A stretch of 64,000 nt of DNA from Megachile rotundata (GCF_050947335.1 NC_134988.1:7502001-7566000); one strand, 5' to 3'; shown: positions 13,401 through 24,970, counted from the stretch's first letter. Numbers and translations are program-made. The notes: a model not told the origin generated them from the sequence alone.

Positions 13401-16400
13401 TTCCACTCAACGATTTCTAAATACCGCAATTCCGACAGTTAATATTAACGACACGCGCTAAAATTTCGCAACGTAAAAGGCGCGAAATGAAAGAAAAAGA
13501 AAGTGATAGCAATACGAATGCATCGAGATCCGAATATCGATAAGCGAAGAAGAAAAACAAGTGGGTGAAAGTGCGGAACAATACGTACCGGAACAGTGAG
13601 CAAGGTCACTTCCGGTGTCCTCTGGGAGTCCCTAACGATGGCGGTCAAGGCTGTGATCGTGGCCATATTCGAAAGGGCAAGGGCGATCAGACTGGCCGCA
13701 AGGTGAGCCGTTGAAAAGCTGGAATTCCTTTTGCTGGAGGACGTCGCGAGCGTCGCGACGACACCCAATGCCCCGGCGACAAGGGCGCCCATTCCTGCCC
13801 ACAGTCCAGCGCCGGTGCCCCCCAATGCTGCTCCGTGAACCAGTACCAGTATACCGAATACTATCAGTACTATACCTGTGAAACATTAGTTACTATGTTA
13901 TAATTTCTAATAATAAATACAAGGGTATACAGGATGTATATAGGGTGTTACCTGTAACGTTACTCACGATTTTTTTCCCACTTGCAGCCACCTTACGAAA
14001 AAGAGTTTAGAACAATATTTGCAGGGTATGAAGTGGACAATAGATATTAGTAATGCAAATTTTGAAAACAGTTTGTTCTTCTGGCAAAGTCAAGGTCACC
14101 TTGGGTTTTTTAAATAGGAACATACATTTTTTTTATTCATAGCTTTAGAGGACATCGAGACGTATTCAAAACACATATTACATGATATTTTTATTAACAT
14201 ATTACTCGATTTACAGAAGTGGAAATGTGAAGTAAAAGACCGGAATGTTACGCGATGGAAGGCGGCATACATTTTGAACATGTAATTAAATAAAGTGTAT
14301 TTTTCTTACATTCTAGTCGCGTGTTTGCATTCAGTAATCTCTTCGGAATCAAATAATGGTTACACTACCAAAGTCAAAAGCTAAGTACTTCACATTTCCT
14401 CTTCTGTAAATCGAGTAATATGTTAATAAAAATATCATGGTCATTTCCATTTATATCGAATCATTACTGTGTTACTAGTTATAATGTTACAATTGTATTA
14501 TTATAGGAATGTAATGTTATTAATTATAGTATTATTACTATAGGTCATTTTCACTTATGTCGAATCATCACTGTATTATTAGTTATGATGTTACAATTAT
14601 ATTATTATAGGAATGTAATATTATTGATTATAATGTTGTTACTACATATAGGCCATTTTCATTTATATCGAATCATCACTGTATTATTAGTTATAATGTT
14701 ACATTTATATTATTATAAGAATGTAATGTTATTGTTTATAGTGTTATTACTATATTATTATGGGAATGTGATATTAACTATGATCAAATTTACAGGTCTT
14801 CATACAATAATAAATATAATAAAATTACAACATTATATGCTTATTGTTTGATCATCATGAAACAAAATAATTTGCATTAACACAAGTAACTGCGATTCAA
14901 TATAAGACCATCTCTGAAGTACAAATTAGAAGACGACAAATAGACTAAAAACATGTTACATTACCTCAAAGCATCTAAACTGTACTATAAACTGTACGAC
15001 AAAGCATCTAAGCTGTAAACATACTCTGAATCACTAATAACCCATGAGAGGTTGATGCAACTATAAATAAATAACTAAAAGAAAATTTGTAGGATATCAA
15101 TCATGGTATTAGAAAGTCAGTTACAACTTCTGATCTAAAAATGAGTATGATTAAATAACTTTGATGTTATAGATTCCCGTATAATGGCGTTATGGCGATT
15201 CTTAAAGGATTGCAAGCTACGGAAAGAGTTACACAAGTGCAATAACTTTCTAAGTGCAATGTTTTCACTTTTACGCTGATTTCTCGCCACTTTAGAGAAA
15301 TATCTGCTCAGTGGTCATGTCATAGAAATTCACTCGTTTCTCATTTACAGAAATCTACGACAATCAAAGTACTGCGTGAAAGTAGAAATCAGTGTTAGAA
15401 TTAACTGCTATTACTATTTTATACGTGTCTCTCAAGTAGTATTGTAATTGAAGATGAGCTTCTGTAAAATGATTAATTTCTTATTTCCTTCTTTGGTGCA
15501 ATTTCTTTAAATCGTAGAAACGCGAAGAAAGTTTGTTCATTAAATTTGTGGAATTTTAAGAAATTTACTTTGTACAAATACAGTCAATTACTTATTAACA
15601 TTTTAGTAAGACTCTATGTATGAACAAAAAAATTTGAATAACCTTTTTTTACATTTCTTGTTATTTTACATTTATTCATATTTATATTCATATACATTTT
15701 ATACATTATTTCAATTTACTTATTTAAATATATATGTTATAATAGCTTGTCCTTCTTGCAGCCTGCAGTATATTTATCGAACGTCATAAAAATTCGAAAA
15801 AAATCGTGATCCATAATAAAATGATCTATCATTATGCAAACCACCTTTAAAATCCGAAGGTCCATCGTCCTTGTACGAATGAAGGAGAACGATTAACCTT
15901 CGGCAAATACCATGTATACATTAATTTAAATAATAATTGCCGTCGAAAAAAATAAAACATGTTCGATTAATCTTAAACCTGACATTTCCGTTTTTTAACA
16001 CTTGACTACATTGCGTGATAAACACGTTTATCATGAAATGTGGTGATATTAATTGGATTAACTCAGACCAAACAGGTTTCCTCAAACGACTAATTCCGCA
16101 ATAAGTTTCAAATACCTACATAGTACATTTATTTTCATTCACGTGTCACCAGTAGATAACAAAATGACGCTCAATTTTTCAATTTCTTGAGAAACTACTT
16201 TGAATCACTAACAATAATAAAATGTTTAATGAACTTTTAATTGAACAGTACATTTTGCATTCTTGGTAAGCGAGATAAAATAACTTCAATGTTCCAAAGC
16301 AATTATCGCCGAGCTTTAAAGCGGGAGATCGTCCCCAGAAAATATAACCTAACCTAATCATGCCGTGGTCCAATATTTGCAGACGAACTGAAATGTTATC

Positions 16401-17179
16401 TATTCGTATATGTATAAATCCACAAATTCATCGTACACAAACAGAAGATAGCTATGCTTGTGACTGTGTCATAGGTCCACACTTAAGTAAAATTCTTTGT
16501 ATCGGTAAGAAAGTTGTTTGCGAATATTTCGACAGCTTGTTATTTCCAGTAAAAATGAAAATCATGTTCGTATGCAGCACGTGGAACAAGTAGAACAAGG
16601 TTGAAGTAAACGTGAGCTACAGTTTGTAAAATAATGTGTTTTATACATATGGGACACCCTGTGGATACTCAGGTCTGGGGCAATACGAACGGTAGTTACT
16701 ACAAAGGAGATCTTTGTGTTACGTATAGGCAGAATTCTATGAATTATACTTAAAGTTTTTACATCTCTGAAACTACAAGGTTGATACTTAAGGTTGACAC
16801 AAGGTTGATACCTCTCCCTTTTTCACACACCTTAAGCACATATCAAAAGTCCACATTCGATACTACAAACTCTAGGATGAACTCATAAAATCAACTCACC
16901 AAGTAGTAACTGTCCACACGACGTAAACATGAGGAGGTTCAACTCGTCCTTGGCCTCAGAAGCCCTAATCTTCTCTCGACTTTCATATTGTTGCTGCGTA
17001 TGAGGCTGATGCTGTTGCTGTCGCTGTTGTTTCTCAGATATAAGGATCTCCTTCGAGTGTTTCGATTCTAAACAACTCTCCGGCTTCAAATCCGACGTCG
17101 TCGAATCCTTTGAATTTTTCGAATTATTCGAGTCCTGACTTCTAACCGTCGAGTCCAAGGTGATCGTAGCTGTCTCCAT
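7407..17179 (-). CDS. Four-transmembrane MS4A/CD20-like membrane protein, function unknown
   Basis: Five coding exons, listed in transcript order: 17179-16900, 13875-13589, 11938-11648, 8068-7925 and 7667-7407. All junctions are in phase with GT-AG signals (for example CTTG|GTGAGT and TTTCACAG|GT), giving 420 aa. The N-terminal 80 residues are polar, with a Gln-rich patch (about 51-64). Four hydrophobic segments fall at about 80-107, 116-138, 149-174 and 203-226. Short Gly/Ala-rich turns separate the first ones and a Cys-containing stretch (YSCLTLTPKLCGC) follows the fourth. This layout resembles the MS4A/CD20-like tetraspan fold, but I cannot name an orthologue. The C-terminal tail has a Pro/Met/Gly-rich stretch (about 255-334) and a charged, Ser-rich end. 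Introns of 3.6, 1.65 and 3.0 kb hold several transposon remnants. The gene is convergent with XPR1. The start is the only ATG that opens the Ser/Asn-rich N-terminus. Exon structure is well supported; the function is not known. Confidence 0.85.
8694..10668. mobile_element. Non-autonomous foldback DNA transposon, 1,975 bp, inside an intron
   Basis: The left end starts TATACAGGGTGTCCCGCAAT, and the inverted complement closes the right end at 10668. The arms match for about 307 bp (8694-9000 against 10361-10668). They include a GC-rich patch and four copies of an 11-12-bp repeat based on GTCGGTATAAC (8917-8962 left, 10400-10443 right). No transposase frame is present; the 121-aa frame at 10327-10692 is read across the right arm. 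TA or TATA at the tips may be the target duplication. It lies in the 3.6-kb intron (8069-11647) of the MS4A-like gene. The terminal repeats are related to those of the element at 43044-44026. Confidence 0.85.
9371..10048. mobile_element. Nested inverted-repeat element, CACTG-type ends
   Basis: Within the foldback element, CACCGGGTAGATCCACCGAT (from 9371) is matched in inverted orientation at 10028-10048, whose outward reading is CACTGGGTCGATCCACCGAT. The 21-bp termini differ at two positions. The 678-bp interior has no long frame but includes short TGACAGTGA-like repeats near 9890-9980. The CACTG-like termini recall CACTA-type elements, but no matching target duplication is visible, so the class is uncertain. 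Confidence 0.5.
11146..11335. repeat. Three tandem units of about 60-65 bp
   Basis: Units begin ACAGTTTGTATGTTCTG at 11146, 11211 and 11271 (ACAGTTTATATGTTTTG in the last). Each continues with ATTTTAAACACAATTGAAAT and ACTTGTCA-like text. The array lies in the intron of the MS4A-like gene and has no coding potential. Confidence 0.75.
11351..11382. repeat. Perfect 14-bp hairpin with 4-nt loop
   Basis: ATGGGTCTGTAGTA is followed by CTTA and then its exact reverse complement. This short perfect palindrome lies 266 bp from exon 3 of the MS4A-like gene, inside the intron. No T-run follows on the transcribed strand, so it is not a terminator. Confidence 0.8.
11945..12385. repeat. TTTTACTATT-type simple repeat
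   Basis: Intronic AT-rich low-complexity tract in which TATTTTACTA and TATTATTCTA words recur irregularly. The same style of repeat occurs at 18390-18790. It does not encode anything. Confidence 0.75.
12386..13588. other. Intronic unique sequence with one orphan transposon tip
   Basis: Remainder of the 1.65-kb intron between exons 2 and 3 of the MS4A-like gene. Bases 12780-13040 are less AT-rich and look like unique, possibly conserved non-coding DNA. At about 13095 the text TATACAGGGTGGCCCGATTA resembles a transposon terminus, but no inverted partner was found nearby. The 124-aa frame at 13055-13429 (-) runs across that tip and is not credible. Confidence 0.4.
13939..14439. mobile_element. 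Truncated foldback element, GTTACCTGTAAC family
   Basis: The left tip reads TATAGGGTGTTACCTGTAAC, followed by about 240 bp of arm. An inner stretch of 54 bp (14181-14234) is repeated in inverted orientation at 14386-14439 with one mismatch. The right outer arm is missing: the copy stops exactly where the tandem array at 14440 begins. Related copies are at 17679-17882, 27091-27357 and 28752-28776. No transposase is encoded. Confidence 0.75.
14440..14790. repeat. Three tandem units of about 105 bp
   Basis: Units start with GGTCATTTYCAYTTATRTCGAATCAT-like text near 14438, 14543 and 14650, and continue with GTATTATTAGTTATAATGTT and AGGAATGTAATRTTATT. The repeat abuts the broken end of the preceding foldback element. 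The words TATATCGAATCATTACTGT recur at the start of the minisatellite array at 39.06 kb. Confidence 0.7.
14791..16899. other. Intronic sequence, little structure seen
   Basis: Rest of the first intron of the MS4A-like gene. AT-rich, apparently unique sequence. A GGGACACCCTGTGG motif at about 16650 looks like an isolated transposon end, with no partner recognised. Frames at 16179-16373 (-) and 16360-16593 (+) have no recognisable features. Confidence 0.4.
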
Positions 17180-17506
17180 GCTTCTTCTTTGTTTAATCTT
17201 TCACGTTTTCATACTTCACTGTGTACACCTGTTCCTTCTGCATCCAACGACGTTTTGTATATCATGAAGCTCCCTTTTTGTTCAGTTAGTCTTCCAAGCC
17301 ACTTTAGGCGTTATTTGTGATTTCTGCACTTTTTTATACGAAAGATTAATTGCAATATGAGTGGTTTAAGCTTGTAGAAATTTATAGATGATTTTTCTGG
17401 AGGATTAAACTTTGTTAAGTAGTTTGAAGCGAGGCTTTTTATGGTGAAGGTCAGTTGACGATGTAATCGCTGATCTTGTTGACGCAGTCTGATGTATCCA
17501 ACTGAT
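17180..17506 (-). promoter_or_regulatory. 5' UTR exon of the MS4A-like gene
   Basis: Reading on the - strand, an acceptor TTCAATTTACAG|ATCAGT at 17507/17506 precedes 327 bases with stops in all frames that lead to the start codon at 17179. A further upstream non-coding exon is therefore likely, but its position is unknown; the GC-richer islands at 17.9-18.3 or 25.2-25.7 kb are possibilities. The acceptor is seen; its use is inferred. Confidence 0.4.
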
Positions 17507-17678
17507 CTGTAAATTGAAGAGGAAATAATTAGAGTTTGTAAAATACTTTTATTTTGTAAAATACGTTTGCTTTGTCTTATTTATTGAAGTCTTTGAACCA
17601 ATGTATCTTGGATGTTTTTCAGTGTTTAATATATTTTGCTGTACGATAATATCCTACACAGTAAATTAATATTATACA

Positions 17679-17882
17679 TATAGGGTGTCACCTGTAACAC
17701 TACTCACGATTTTTCTCCCACTTGCAACTACCTTACAAAAAAAAGTTTAGAACGATATTTGCAGGGTGTGAATCTATTGTGCACTTCATACCTTGTAAAT
17801 ATTATTCTAAACTTTTTTTCGTAGGGTGGCTGCAAGTGGGAGAAAAATCGTGAGTAGCGTTACAGGTAACATTCTGTACTAT
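17679..17882. mobile_element. Near-palindromic MITE, GTTACCTGTAAC family
   Basis: A 204-bp element whose two arms of about 90 bp are inverted copies of each other, running from TATAGGGTGTCACCTGTAAC to the complement at 17882. The inner text includes CACGATTTTTCTCCCACTTG and a short loop near GTGAATCTATTGTGCAC. It is the minimal form of the family seen at 13939 and 27091. It could fold into one long hairpin as RNA. Confidence 0.85.
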
Positions 17883-17929
17883 AAATAATAGATCGAAAAA
17901 CATTTTCAAATAAAAGTAATTAAAGTTCG

Positions 17930-18260
17930 TTCGTCATGTACTTGTGCACGAGTTGTTTTTTAAACAAATTGCAAATAGAACCATGGAACAGAAATTCTGT
18001 TAAGATTTCAGAGAAAAAGTCGTATTACGGTAAAAAGAATCGTGCTGACATGCGCATCTCGTTCGACGAGCTTACAATCGCACGAAAGTACAGTTGGTTC
18101 TTTCAGAATGTCTCTAGAATGTCCGCAAAACAAGGACGAGTTCGTGTTACTTCAAGGTCGCTGCACATCGCGAACCACAACATTTTTTCAGTCCAGTCAC
18201 CACTGTACTTTACACAGACATTACAGGCATGAACATGGTGATTCGAATTGATAAGTGCAC
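17930..18260. other. GC-richer island, unassigned
   Basis: About 330 bp upstream of the MS4A-like gene with clearly higher GC than the flanks. Two overlapping + frames (98 and 69 aa) run through it without recognisable domains. It may be a promoter, an untranslated exon or conserved non-coding DNA. Confidence 0.3.
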
Positions 18261-18389
18261 ATCACAGCATCTTTTGAAATTAGTATATTATTTACTTATT
18301 AGTATGATTATAATAGTATTTTGTTAGAGTGAATAATGCTTGGGTGTTGTTTGTATAATATATTTTTGAAGGAATAGATATTTTTGTAT

Positions 18390-18790
18390 GGACATTTTAT
18401 TAATTTATTATTTTATTGTTTTACTATTTCATTACTTTACAATTTTATCATTTCATTCTTTTATTTTCGTACTATTTTACTGTTCTATTAATTTACTATT
18501 TTACTAATTTACTATTTTCCTATTTTCCTATTTTACTATTTCACTATTTCGTTATTCGCCTGTTCTACTATTAAGCAATTTTACTATTTCATTCTTTTAC
18601 TTTTCTATTATATTACTATACTACTATCCTATAATTTTTACTATATTGCCCTTACTATTATAATAATATTCTTTCCTATTATACTATTAATTCTACTATT
18701 TAATTATACTACTATACCAAATACTATTTTCCTATCCTATTATTTTATCATTTCACCATTTCATTTATTAAACATTCATTTTTTATTTTT
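18390..18790. repeat. TTTTACTATT-type simple repeat
   Basis: Low-complexity tract of CTATTTTAC, TTTCATTC and CTATTATAC words in irregular order, like that at 11945-12385. No coding potential. Confidence 0.75.
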
Positions 18791-18859
18791 TATCTCACTA
18801 TATTATTTAAGTAAATACTATATTTCAATCTGCTATAATAAATGCGAATTTATTAATTG

Positions 18860-20030
18860 AACTACTGATCAAATTTAATTCGCCAATTATTAATTCTACA
18901 CGTGACAGCAAATGTTGATCGTTGCATATTAAACAACCGATTTCGAAATATCCGAAGGAAGTCGGATATATTTTTATAACGTGAAAGTGTAACAGAATGG
19001 CAGTTGTGGCATATCAATTTACAGTTCAATGCATGTTGAAAATTATTATATAAACGTGTCTTCAATATTCTTAATACAAAATGGACGATTATCAGTTGTA
19101 GCAATACTTCGCATTATTTCGCTGATTTCGAAACTATGAAAGCTCTGACACAATTTGATGACATAAAAGCTTTATAAAATAACGCTTATGATATATCAAT
19201 TTTAAGCTTCAAATGTAACACACACAACTATGTAAACGTTTCATAAATATCTTTAACACGAAACAGAAAATTATTAATTATAACAGGAAATTACTGTTGC
19301 ATATCATTTACATTATTTTGAAACATTAAAAGTTCTGTGAAAAGTTTCATGACATAAAAGTATCGCAAAATAGCACTTATGCTATATCAATTTAAAGCTT
19401 AAAGTCTGACAAAAATAACTATACAAAGAATCCATCAATATTCGCAATATAAAATAGATTATTGCTAATTGTAGCAAACAAGTATTACTCCACATTATCT
19501 CAACGATATCAAAACATAAAAGTTTTGACAAAATTTCATGACTGAAAAGTATCACAAAACAGCACTTGTGGCATATCAATTTAAAGCTTGAAACCTACCA
19601 AAAATAACTATATAAATGCACCATCAATATGTTTCATACAAAATGAATTACTGTTAATTGTAGCAAACAATAACTGTCACATACTTCAATAGTTATGAAA
19701 CATAAAATTTTTGATACAACAATTCATGACTGAAAAGTATCACAAAACAGCACTTGTGGCACATCAATTTAAAGCTTGAAAACTACCAAAAATAACCATA
19801 TAAATGCACCATCAATATGTTTCATACAAAATGAATTATTGTTAATTGTAACAAACAATTACTGTCACATACCACTTGGACAATTTCAAAATATAAATCC
19901 TCTTATAAAATTCATGACTGAAAAGTGTCACAAAACAGCACTTGTGGCACGTCAATTTAAAGCTAAAAGTCTATAAAAAACCACAGAAGAAAAATGTCAT
20001 GAATACTTTCAGTACAAAATGGCTGATAAA
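18860..20030. repeat. Satellite-like tandem repeat, about 188-bp unit, six or more copies
   Basis: The landmark CACTTGTGGCAYATCAATTTAAAGCTTG recurs in graded form at 19001, 19183, 19374, 19563, 19751 and 19939, giving spacings of 182, 191, 189, 188 and 188. Units also share ACCATCAATATGTTTCATAC and CATGACTGAAAAGTATCACA. The right-hand units are the most alike and the left ones more diverged, as expected for an array homogenised at one side. Diverged units in the opposite orientation lie at 50140-50810. Confidence 0.85.
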
Positions 20031-20850
20031 CAGCTATGCAGTTAATGATGCAAAGAAATAATCAGTGGTTATTGATGTATTCCAGTATGGACCTATATTA
20101 AATTTAATTTTTTACTCTTTTATTAACAATAACTTTGTGTCATAGTTTCTACCATATTTATGATAGAAATGTCATGAGTGATATGTGACAGTGCCAATAG
20201 TGCTAATTCCATCAGTCTATACTTGCGTTTCGAAATCATCCTGTAACAACGTAACAGAAGTCCATTGTTACTGGCAAGCAGCCATTTTGTATTAGAAATA
20301 TTAATGAAACTTGAAACCATCTTCATTAACCCTATGCACCTCTTAATTTCTTCTATCAACCAACTTCTTCCTTTACAAAATAGATGAAGAAAGAGGTTCC
20401 TCCTAAAATATATTGCAACAATGAATATGTAACAAATACATTCATCTTTTATTATAAGTAGTAAATAAATAATAATATAGATAATTATAAGATTCAAAAG
20501 AAGTATGATGTCGAGCCACGTTAGACATAGGATTAAACACTAGCAAAGAATCAAACTCTAAGTTTCACAACATACGTGTAAACCTGCCATACGTGTCATT
20601 TTGTTCACCCCTTAGCCTGCAAGGTTTTCAACAGGTGCGTCAGTCAGAGCTGCCTAATTATTACTGTAGTATTACAATAAATAAAAAATATTGAAACGTA
20701 AGGCATACTTTGCAATTTAGAAATCTTTAATTATACAAACTGCAATTAGTTTCATACTGAAACCTCAATTTTTACGCAAATACGATTCAGTTTTGTTACA
20801 TATGAACTATAACGTGCGTCACTAGTCTGATTCGATGTTGTAGGCCAAGA
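20031..20850. other. Unassigned sequence with a reversed satellite fragment
   Basis: AT-rich DNA. Around 20260-20320 the text CAGCCATTTTGTATTAGAAA followed by TATTAATGAAAC is a reverse-oriented fragment of the 188-bp repeat. The 124-aa frame at 20123-20497 (-) covers this and has random composition. No gene is supported. Confidence 0.4.
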
Positions 20851-21060
20851 TTAACACTAAAACTACCAAACCGCTCCACAAGTTTGTTATTATAAGGTGC
20901 ACATTTTATTAAAGTACATTCGTTAAAGTCAATATTGAGTTTCATCAAGATAAAGAATAAATGTGTGTACTAATTTATGTTTCGTCGTTTGTTGCTTTAT
21001 TTTTTTAACTTCATATTTAATTTCAAATTAAGTACACATTATATGTCGGTTTAGTGTTAA
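20851..21060. mobile_element. TTAACACTAAA MITE, copy A
   Basis: Begins TTAACACTAAAACTACCAAA and ends CGGTTTAGTGTTAA, so the outermost bases are inverted and bounded by TTAA. Length 210 bp, no coding capacity. Interior text CCGCTCCACAAGTTTGTTAT and AGATAAAGAATAAATG is shared with the copy at 35427, and its right side with the copy at 33271-33479. Confidence 0.7.
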
Positions 21061-22019
21061 ACTCTGAGTAGAATCATAAATTTTCTATCTTTCAAACTCT
21101 ATCAACAATTTAAGTTTCTTAAAAATCAACCGAAATATATGAGTTTAATTTAGATTTTTTGGAAACAAAAAGAACATATCCCTACAACCGAGATTTAACT
21201 AGAACGCATTAATTAAATTTATCTGAAGATCATCTTTCTGGAAGAATGACGAGGATATCTAGGTTAAGAGAATAATCCAATTTTCAAATCCGTTTTGTTT
21301 AAACATTTATCGTAAATTCGAAATATCTCGAGGCACGTAACGCGTTAAAATCATGTAGAGAGATGATCGCGAAGACTAACAAGCTTCACAGATTTTCACG
21401 GTAGATGAATCTAGCGTGTACGGTAAATTTCTGACCGGAAAAGAATCTCTGTGCAGGTTGGAAAAGAATATCGCGAGGAATTGCGAACAAACGAGCAGCG
21501 GGACTCTTTTATAAAACGCAGTGAACATTGCAGGATAGTCCTGGGTCAAAAGTAACAATGGACGAAAGCAACAAGTTAAATGCTTTATGTTTAGGGAGGT
21601 TGGAACTTCCTGAATAGGATATGTCAAGTGCATCATTGACGTAAGCAGGATAAGGTTTATGCTTGTATATGGATATTTTATGGTAGAAATTTAGATATTT
21701 TTAATGATATAAATATAGTAATTAGGATATTCTTCGAATTTCTGTGTTTATTACAAATTTAATAATTAGGATGTTATTCAAAATTCTGAGTACAAAAACT
21801 TCTTGTTTTAAAATTTGAAATTTTTACATTTCTGAATATTTATATTTTTGAATTTATGAATTTTTTAAATTTAATAGTTTTGAAGCTTAAAATTTAGAAT
21901 TGTCAAATTTGAAAATTAATAACTACCGAATTTTCAAAATAAGTTTGCATCTTTGCAAATTTGTCTATTTCTACATTTTGAACAATTTATCGAACTGAAA
22001 TTTGCAAATTAACAAATGC
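21061..22019. other. Unassigned sequence between repeats
   Basis: Bases 21360-21640 are less AT-rich and carry an 86-aa - frame without recognisable features. From 21660 the sequence grades into the AAATTT-rich low-complexity tract that follows. No gene is supported. Confidence 0.35.
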
Positions 22020-22790
22020 TCAAATGATAAAATTCTCAAATGCCCAAATACCCAAATTCTCAATACTCAAATGTTCAATACTCAAGTTCTCAATTTACAA
22101 ATTCACAAATTGCCAAATTCCTAAATTTCAAAATTCAGAATTCTTAAATCTGCTACACTTCTAAGTTCCTAAATTCCCATATTTCTAAATTCCAAAGTTC
22201 CAAAATCCCTATATTCTTAAATCCTCAAATCCCTAAATTCCAGGACCTCTATATTCCAAAATCCCTAAATTCCAATATCTCTATATTCCCAAACCCTTAA
22301 ATTTCAAAATTCCAAAATTCCTATATCTCTAAATTCTAAAATTCCTAAATCCCCAAATTCCTAGATCCCTAAATTCCAAATCCCAAAATCCCTAAATTCC
22401 TAAATTCCAAGATCCCAAAATCCCAAAATCCCAATATCTCTATATCCCCATATCCCTATATTTCTAAATCCTTAAATTTCTATATCCCTAAATCTTTCAA
22501 TTCCAAAATTCAAAAATCCCTAAATCTAAAAATCCTCAAATCTCAAAATCCCAAAATCCTCAAATCCCAAAATCCTCAAATCCCTAAATCCTCAAATCCC
22601 TAAATCCTCAAATCCCTAAATCCTCAAATCCCTAAATCCTCAAATCCCTAAATCCTCAAATCCCTAAATCCTCGAATCCCTAAATCTTCAAATCCCTAAA
22701 TCCTCAAACCCCAAATTCCTCAAATCCCAAAATTCCAAAATCCCTAAATTCTAAATTCCCAAATTCCTAAATTCTAGAGTTTTCATTTAC
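22020..22790. repeat. Octamer-phased AAATCCCT/AAATCCTC array
   Basis: C-rich-strand array of 8-bp words. From 22560 to 22715 it becomes a regular 16-bp repeat AAATCCCTAAATCCTC; the left part is degenerate. It has the same 8-bp phase as the arrays at 25690-27085 and 27960-28751. Confidence 0.85.
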
Positions 22791-23739
22791 TCAAATTCCA
22801 TGTACTCCCGCCAGGTGTGTTATACCACTACTATTACTAAAGCTAAAGCATCTGACACACTCTAAACAAAAATCCTAGTTACGCTAACAGGTGTGCCAAT
22901 GAATAATTCAATGTTTTCTTTTTCTTCGAATTTCTTACATATTTATTTATACGGCATAAAAATTCCAATCCTATCCTAAACATAATCTCTGTGATCCTAT
23001 AATACTGAACGTCATTTCTTCTTTTTTGAATAAATGATAGATTACGTTTTAAAAGGAATTTCTAAAATTAGACGCTTGGAGAAACAAATTTTATTTGATG
23101 TTTTGAAGTGGCTACTAAATAAGATAATGAGCTGTGATTAGAATAAGTGAAAATTGAAAAGAATTCACTATGTCTGATGAAGATGTTGGATCAAATAGAT
23201 ACTAATTAAGTTTGGTTGTGAAGATTAATTACTGTTATATTAAATATCATTGTAATTAATTTAATAGTAGTTTATAACTATTATATCAAATGTCACGTTA
23301 ATGTAATTAATTTAATTATATTTAATTATATTAAATGAATAGTAATGAATAGTAAGTAATAGCAATTAATATAATAGTAGTTAATTATATTAAAATTATT
23401 AATATACTGTATTTTACTAAATATTTATTGTTAATGTATATTTTTATATATTGTTTTATATATTATTTTTATATATTATTTGTATATATGAAGGACTATA
23501 TTTTGTGACAGTGTATTTCAACTTTTTAATAAAGAATAAAATTATTTATCGTGGATTATTTCTTATTATATTAAAAATAAAATTGTCCATTTCGTATTAG
23601 GATATTGTTTTAAAATTTGCAAGAAAATAGGAAAATATTTCAAGACATCGATTTTACCAGAGAGAAATATTATTTTACAAATTTTTAAGATTGTTAGATT
23701 TAAATGCAATCAAAACATGATTTTGTTAATTTACAATAA
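22791..23739. other. AT-rich spacer
   Basis: Very AT-rich sequence with runs such as ATTAAATATC and TTATATATTATTTTTATATA at 23210-23500. No frame, splice pattern or inverted repeat stands out. Confidence 0.5.
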
Positions 23740-24970
23740 AAAGTTTATTTTATTTTACAATTTTATATATTTCAGTTTTAACAAGATTCTTTATTCAATC
23801 TTTGAATTTTGTCAGTTTCAAATTTCTTTTTAGTTTACTATAATATTTCTGAAGTTTGTTTATTTTATTTTTAAGATATTTACCTGTTTCAGAAGTTTGT
23901 TCACTGTCCTTTTTAAAGTTTCATTCAATATAGAATTTTGTCTATTTTATTAGATTTAATTTATATTTCATTAGAAAATTATTAGATACTGTTTATTTTA
24001 CCTACAACTTTTGTCTATTTAATTTTATTATTTTATCTATTTCATTACAAAATTTGTTATTTCTTTGTATTCTAATTTTAAGAATCTTGTCAAATCTATA
24101 TTTTTATTTCATTACATACATTTATCCATTTCATTAGAAAATTATTAGATACTATTTATTTTACTTTTTTATAACAATTTTCGTCCATGTAATTTTATAA
24201 CTTTACTCTAGAATTATATTTCATTTCAATCTGTCTATTTTGTTACAAAATTTTTGAAGTTTTAACTTGAACAATTTTCATGTATTTGACAAGCGCATCT
24301 ATAATAATTTTATTTATGTAAACACTATTTTATTTAACAAGAAACTTGTCTATATCTATACAAAATTTGTGAATATTGTCTATTTCATTTTACAACTTTA
24401 TTTCAGAATTCCATTTCATTTCAATTTGTCTGTTTTGTTAGAAAATTTAATAAGCTTTAACTTGAACAATTTTTATGATAAATTTGATAAGTTCATCTAC
24501 AACAATTTTATTTATATAAACACTATTTTATTTTACAACTGACATGTCTATATTACTACAAAATTTGTGAATATTCTCTACTTCATTTTATAATTTTATT
24601 TTAGATTTCCATTTCACTTAAATTTGCCTATTTTGTTAAAAAATTTGATAAGCCTTAACTTGAACAATTTTCATGAAAATTTTAACAAATTCATCTACAA
24701 CAATTTTATTTATTTAAACACTATTTTATTTTACAACTGACATGTCTATATTACTACAAAATTTGTGAATATTCTCTACTTCATTTTATAATTTTATTTT
24801 AGATTTCTATTTCACTTTAATTTGCCTGTATTATTAAAAAAAGTTTAACAAGTTCATCTACAACAACTTTATTCATTTAGAAACCATTTTATTTTACAAC
24901 GGACATGTCTATATTGCTACAAAATTGTAGAATACTCTCTGTTACATTTTATAATCTTGTCCATATTATT
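23740..24970. repeat. Tandem repeat, about 195-bp unit
   Basis: CTTGAACAATTTTCATG-like landmarks at 24266, 24461 and 24657 mark units of about 195 bp sharing TTCATCTACAACAATTTTAT, AAACACTATTTTATTTTACA and CTACAAAATTTGTGAATATT. A partial unit continues to about 24960. Diverged TTTGTCTATTTT-containing sequence extends left to 23740. Confidence 0.75.

Noticed and set aside
13055..13429. 124-aa - frame in an intron
   Set aside because: Overlaps a transposon-like tip and intronic sequence with no domain or splice support.
13096..16660. A single 3.5-kb transposon between TATACAGGGTGGCCCG and GGGACACCCTGTGG
   Set aside because: Only the outer dozen bases are similar; the arms diverge at once and an exon of the MS4A-like gene lies in between.
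20123..20497. 124-aa - frame
   Set aside because: Covers a reversed fragment of the 188-bp repeat; composition is random AT-rich.
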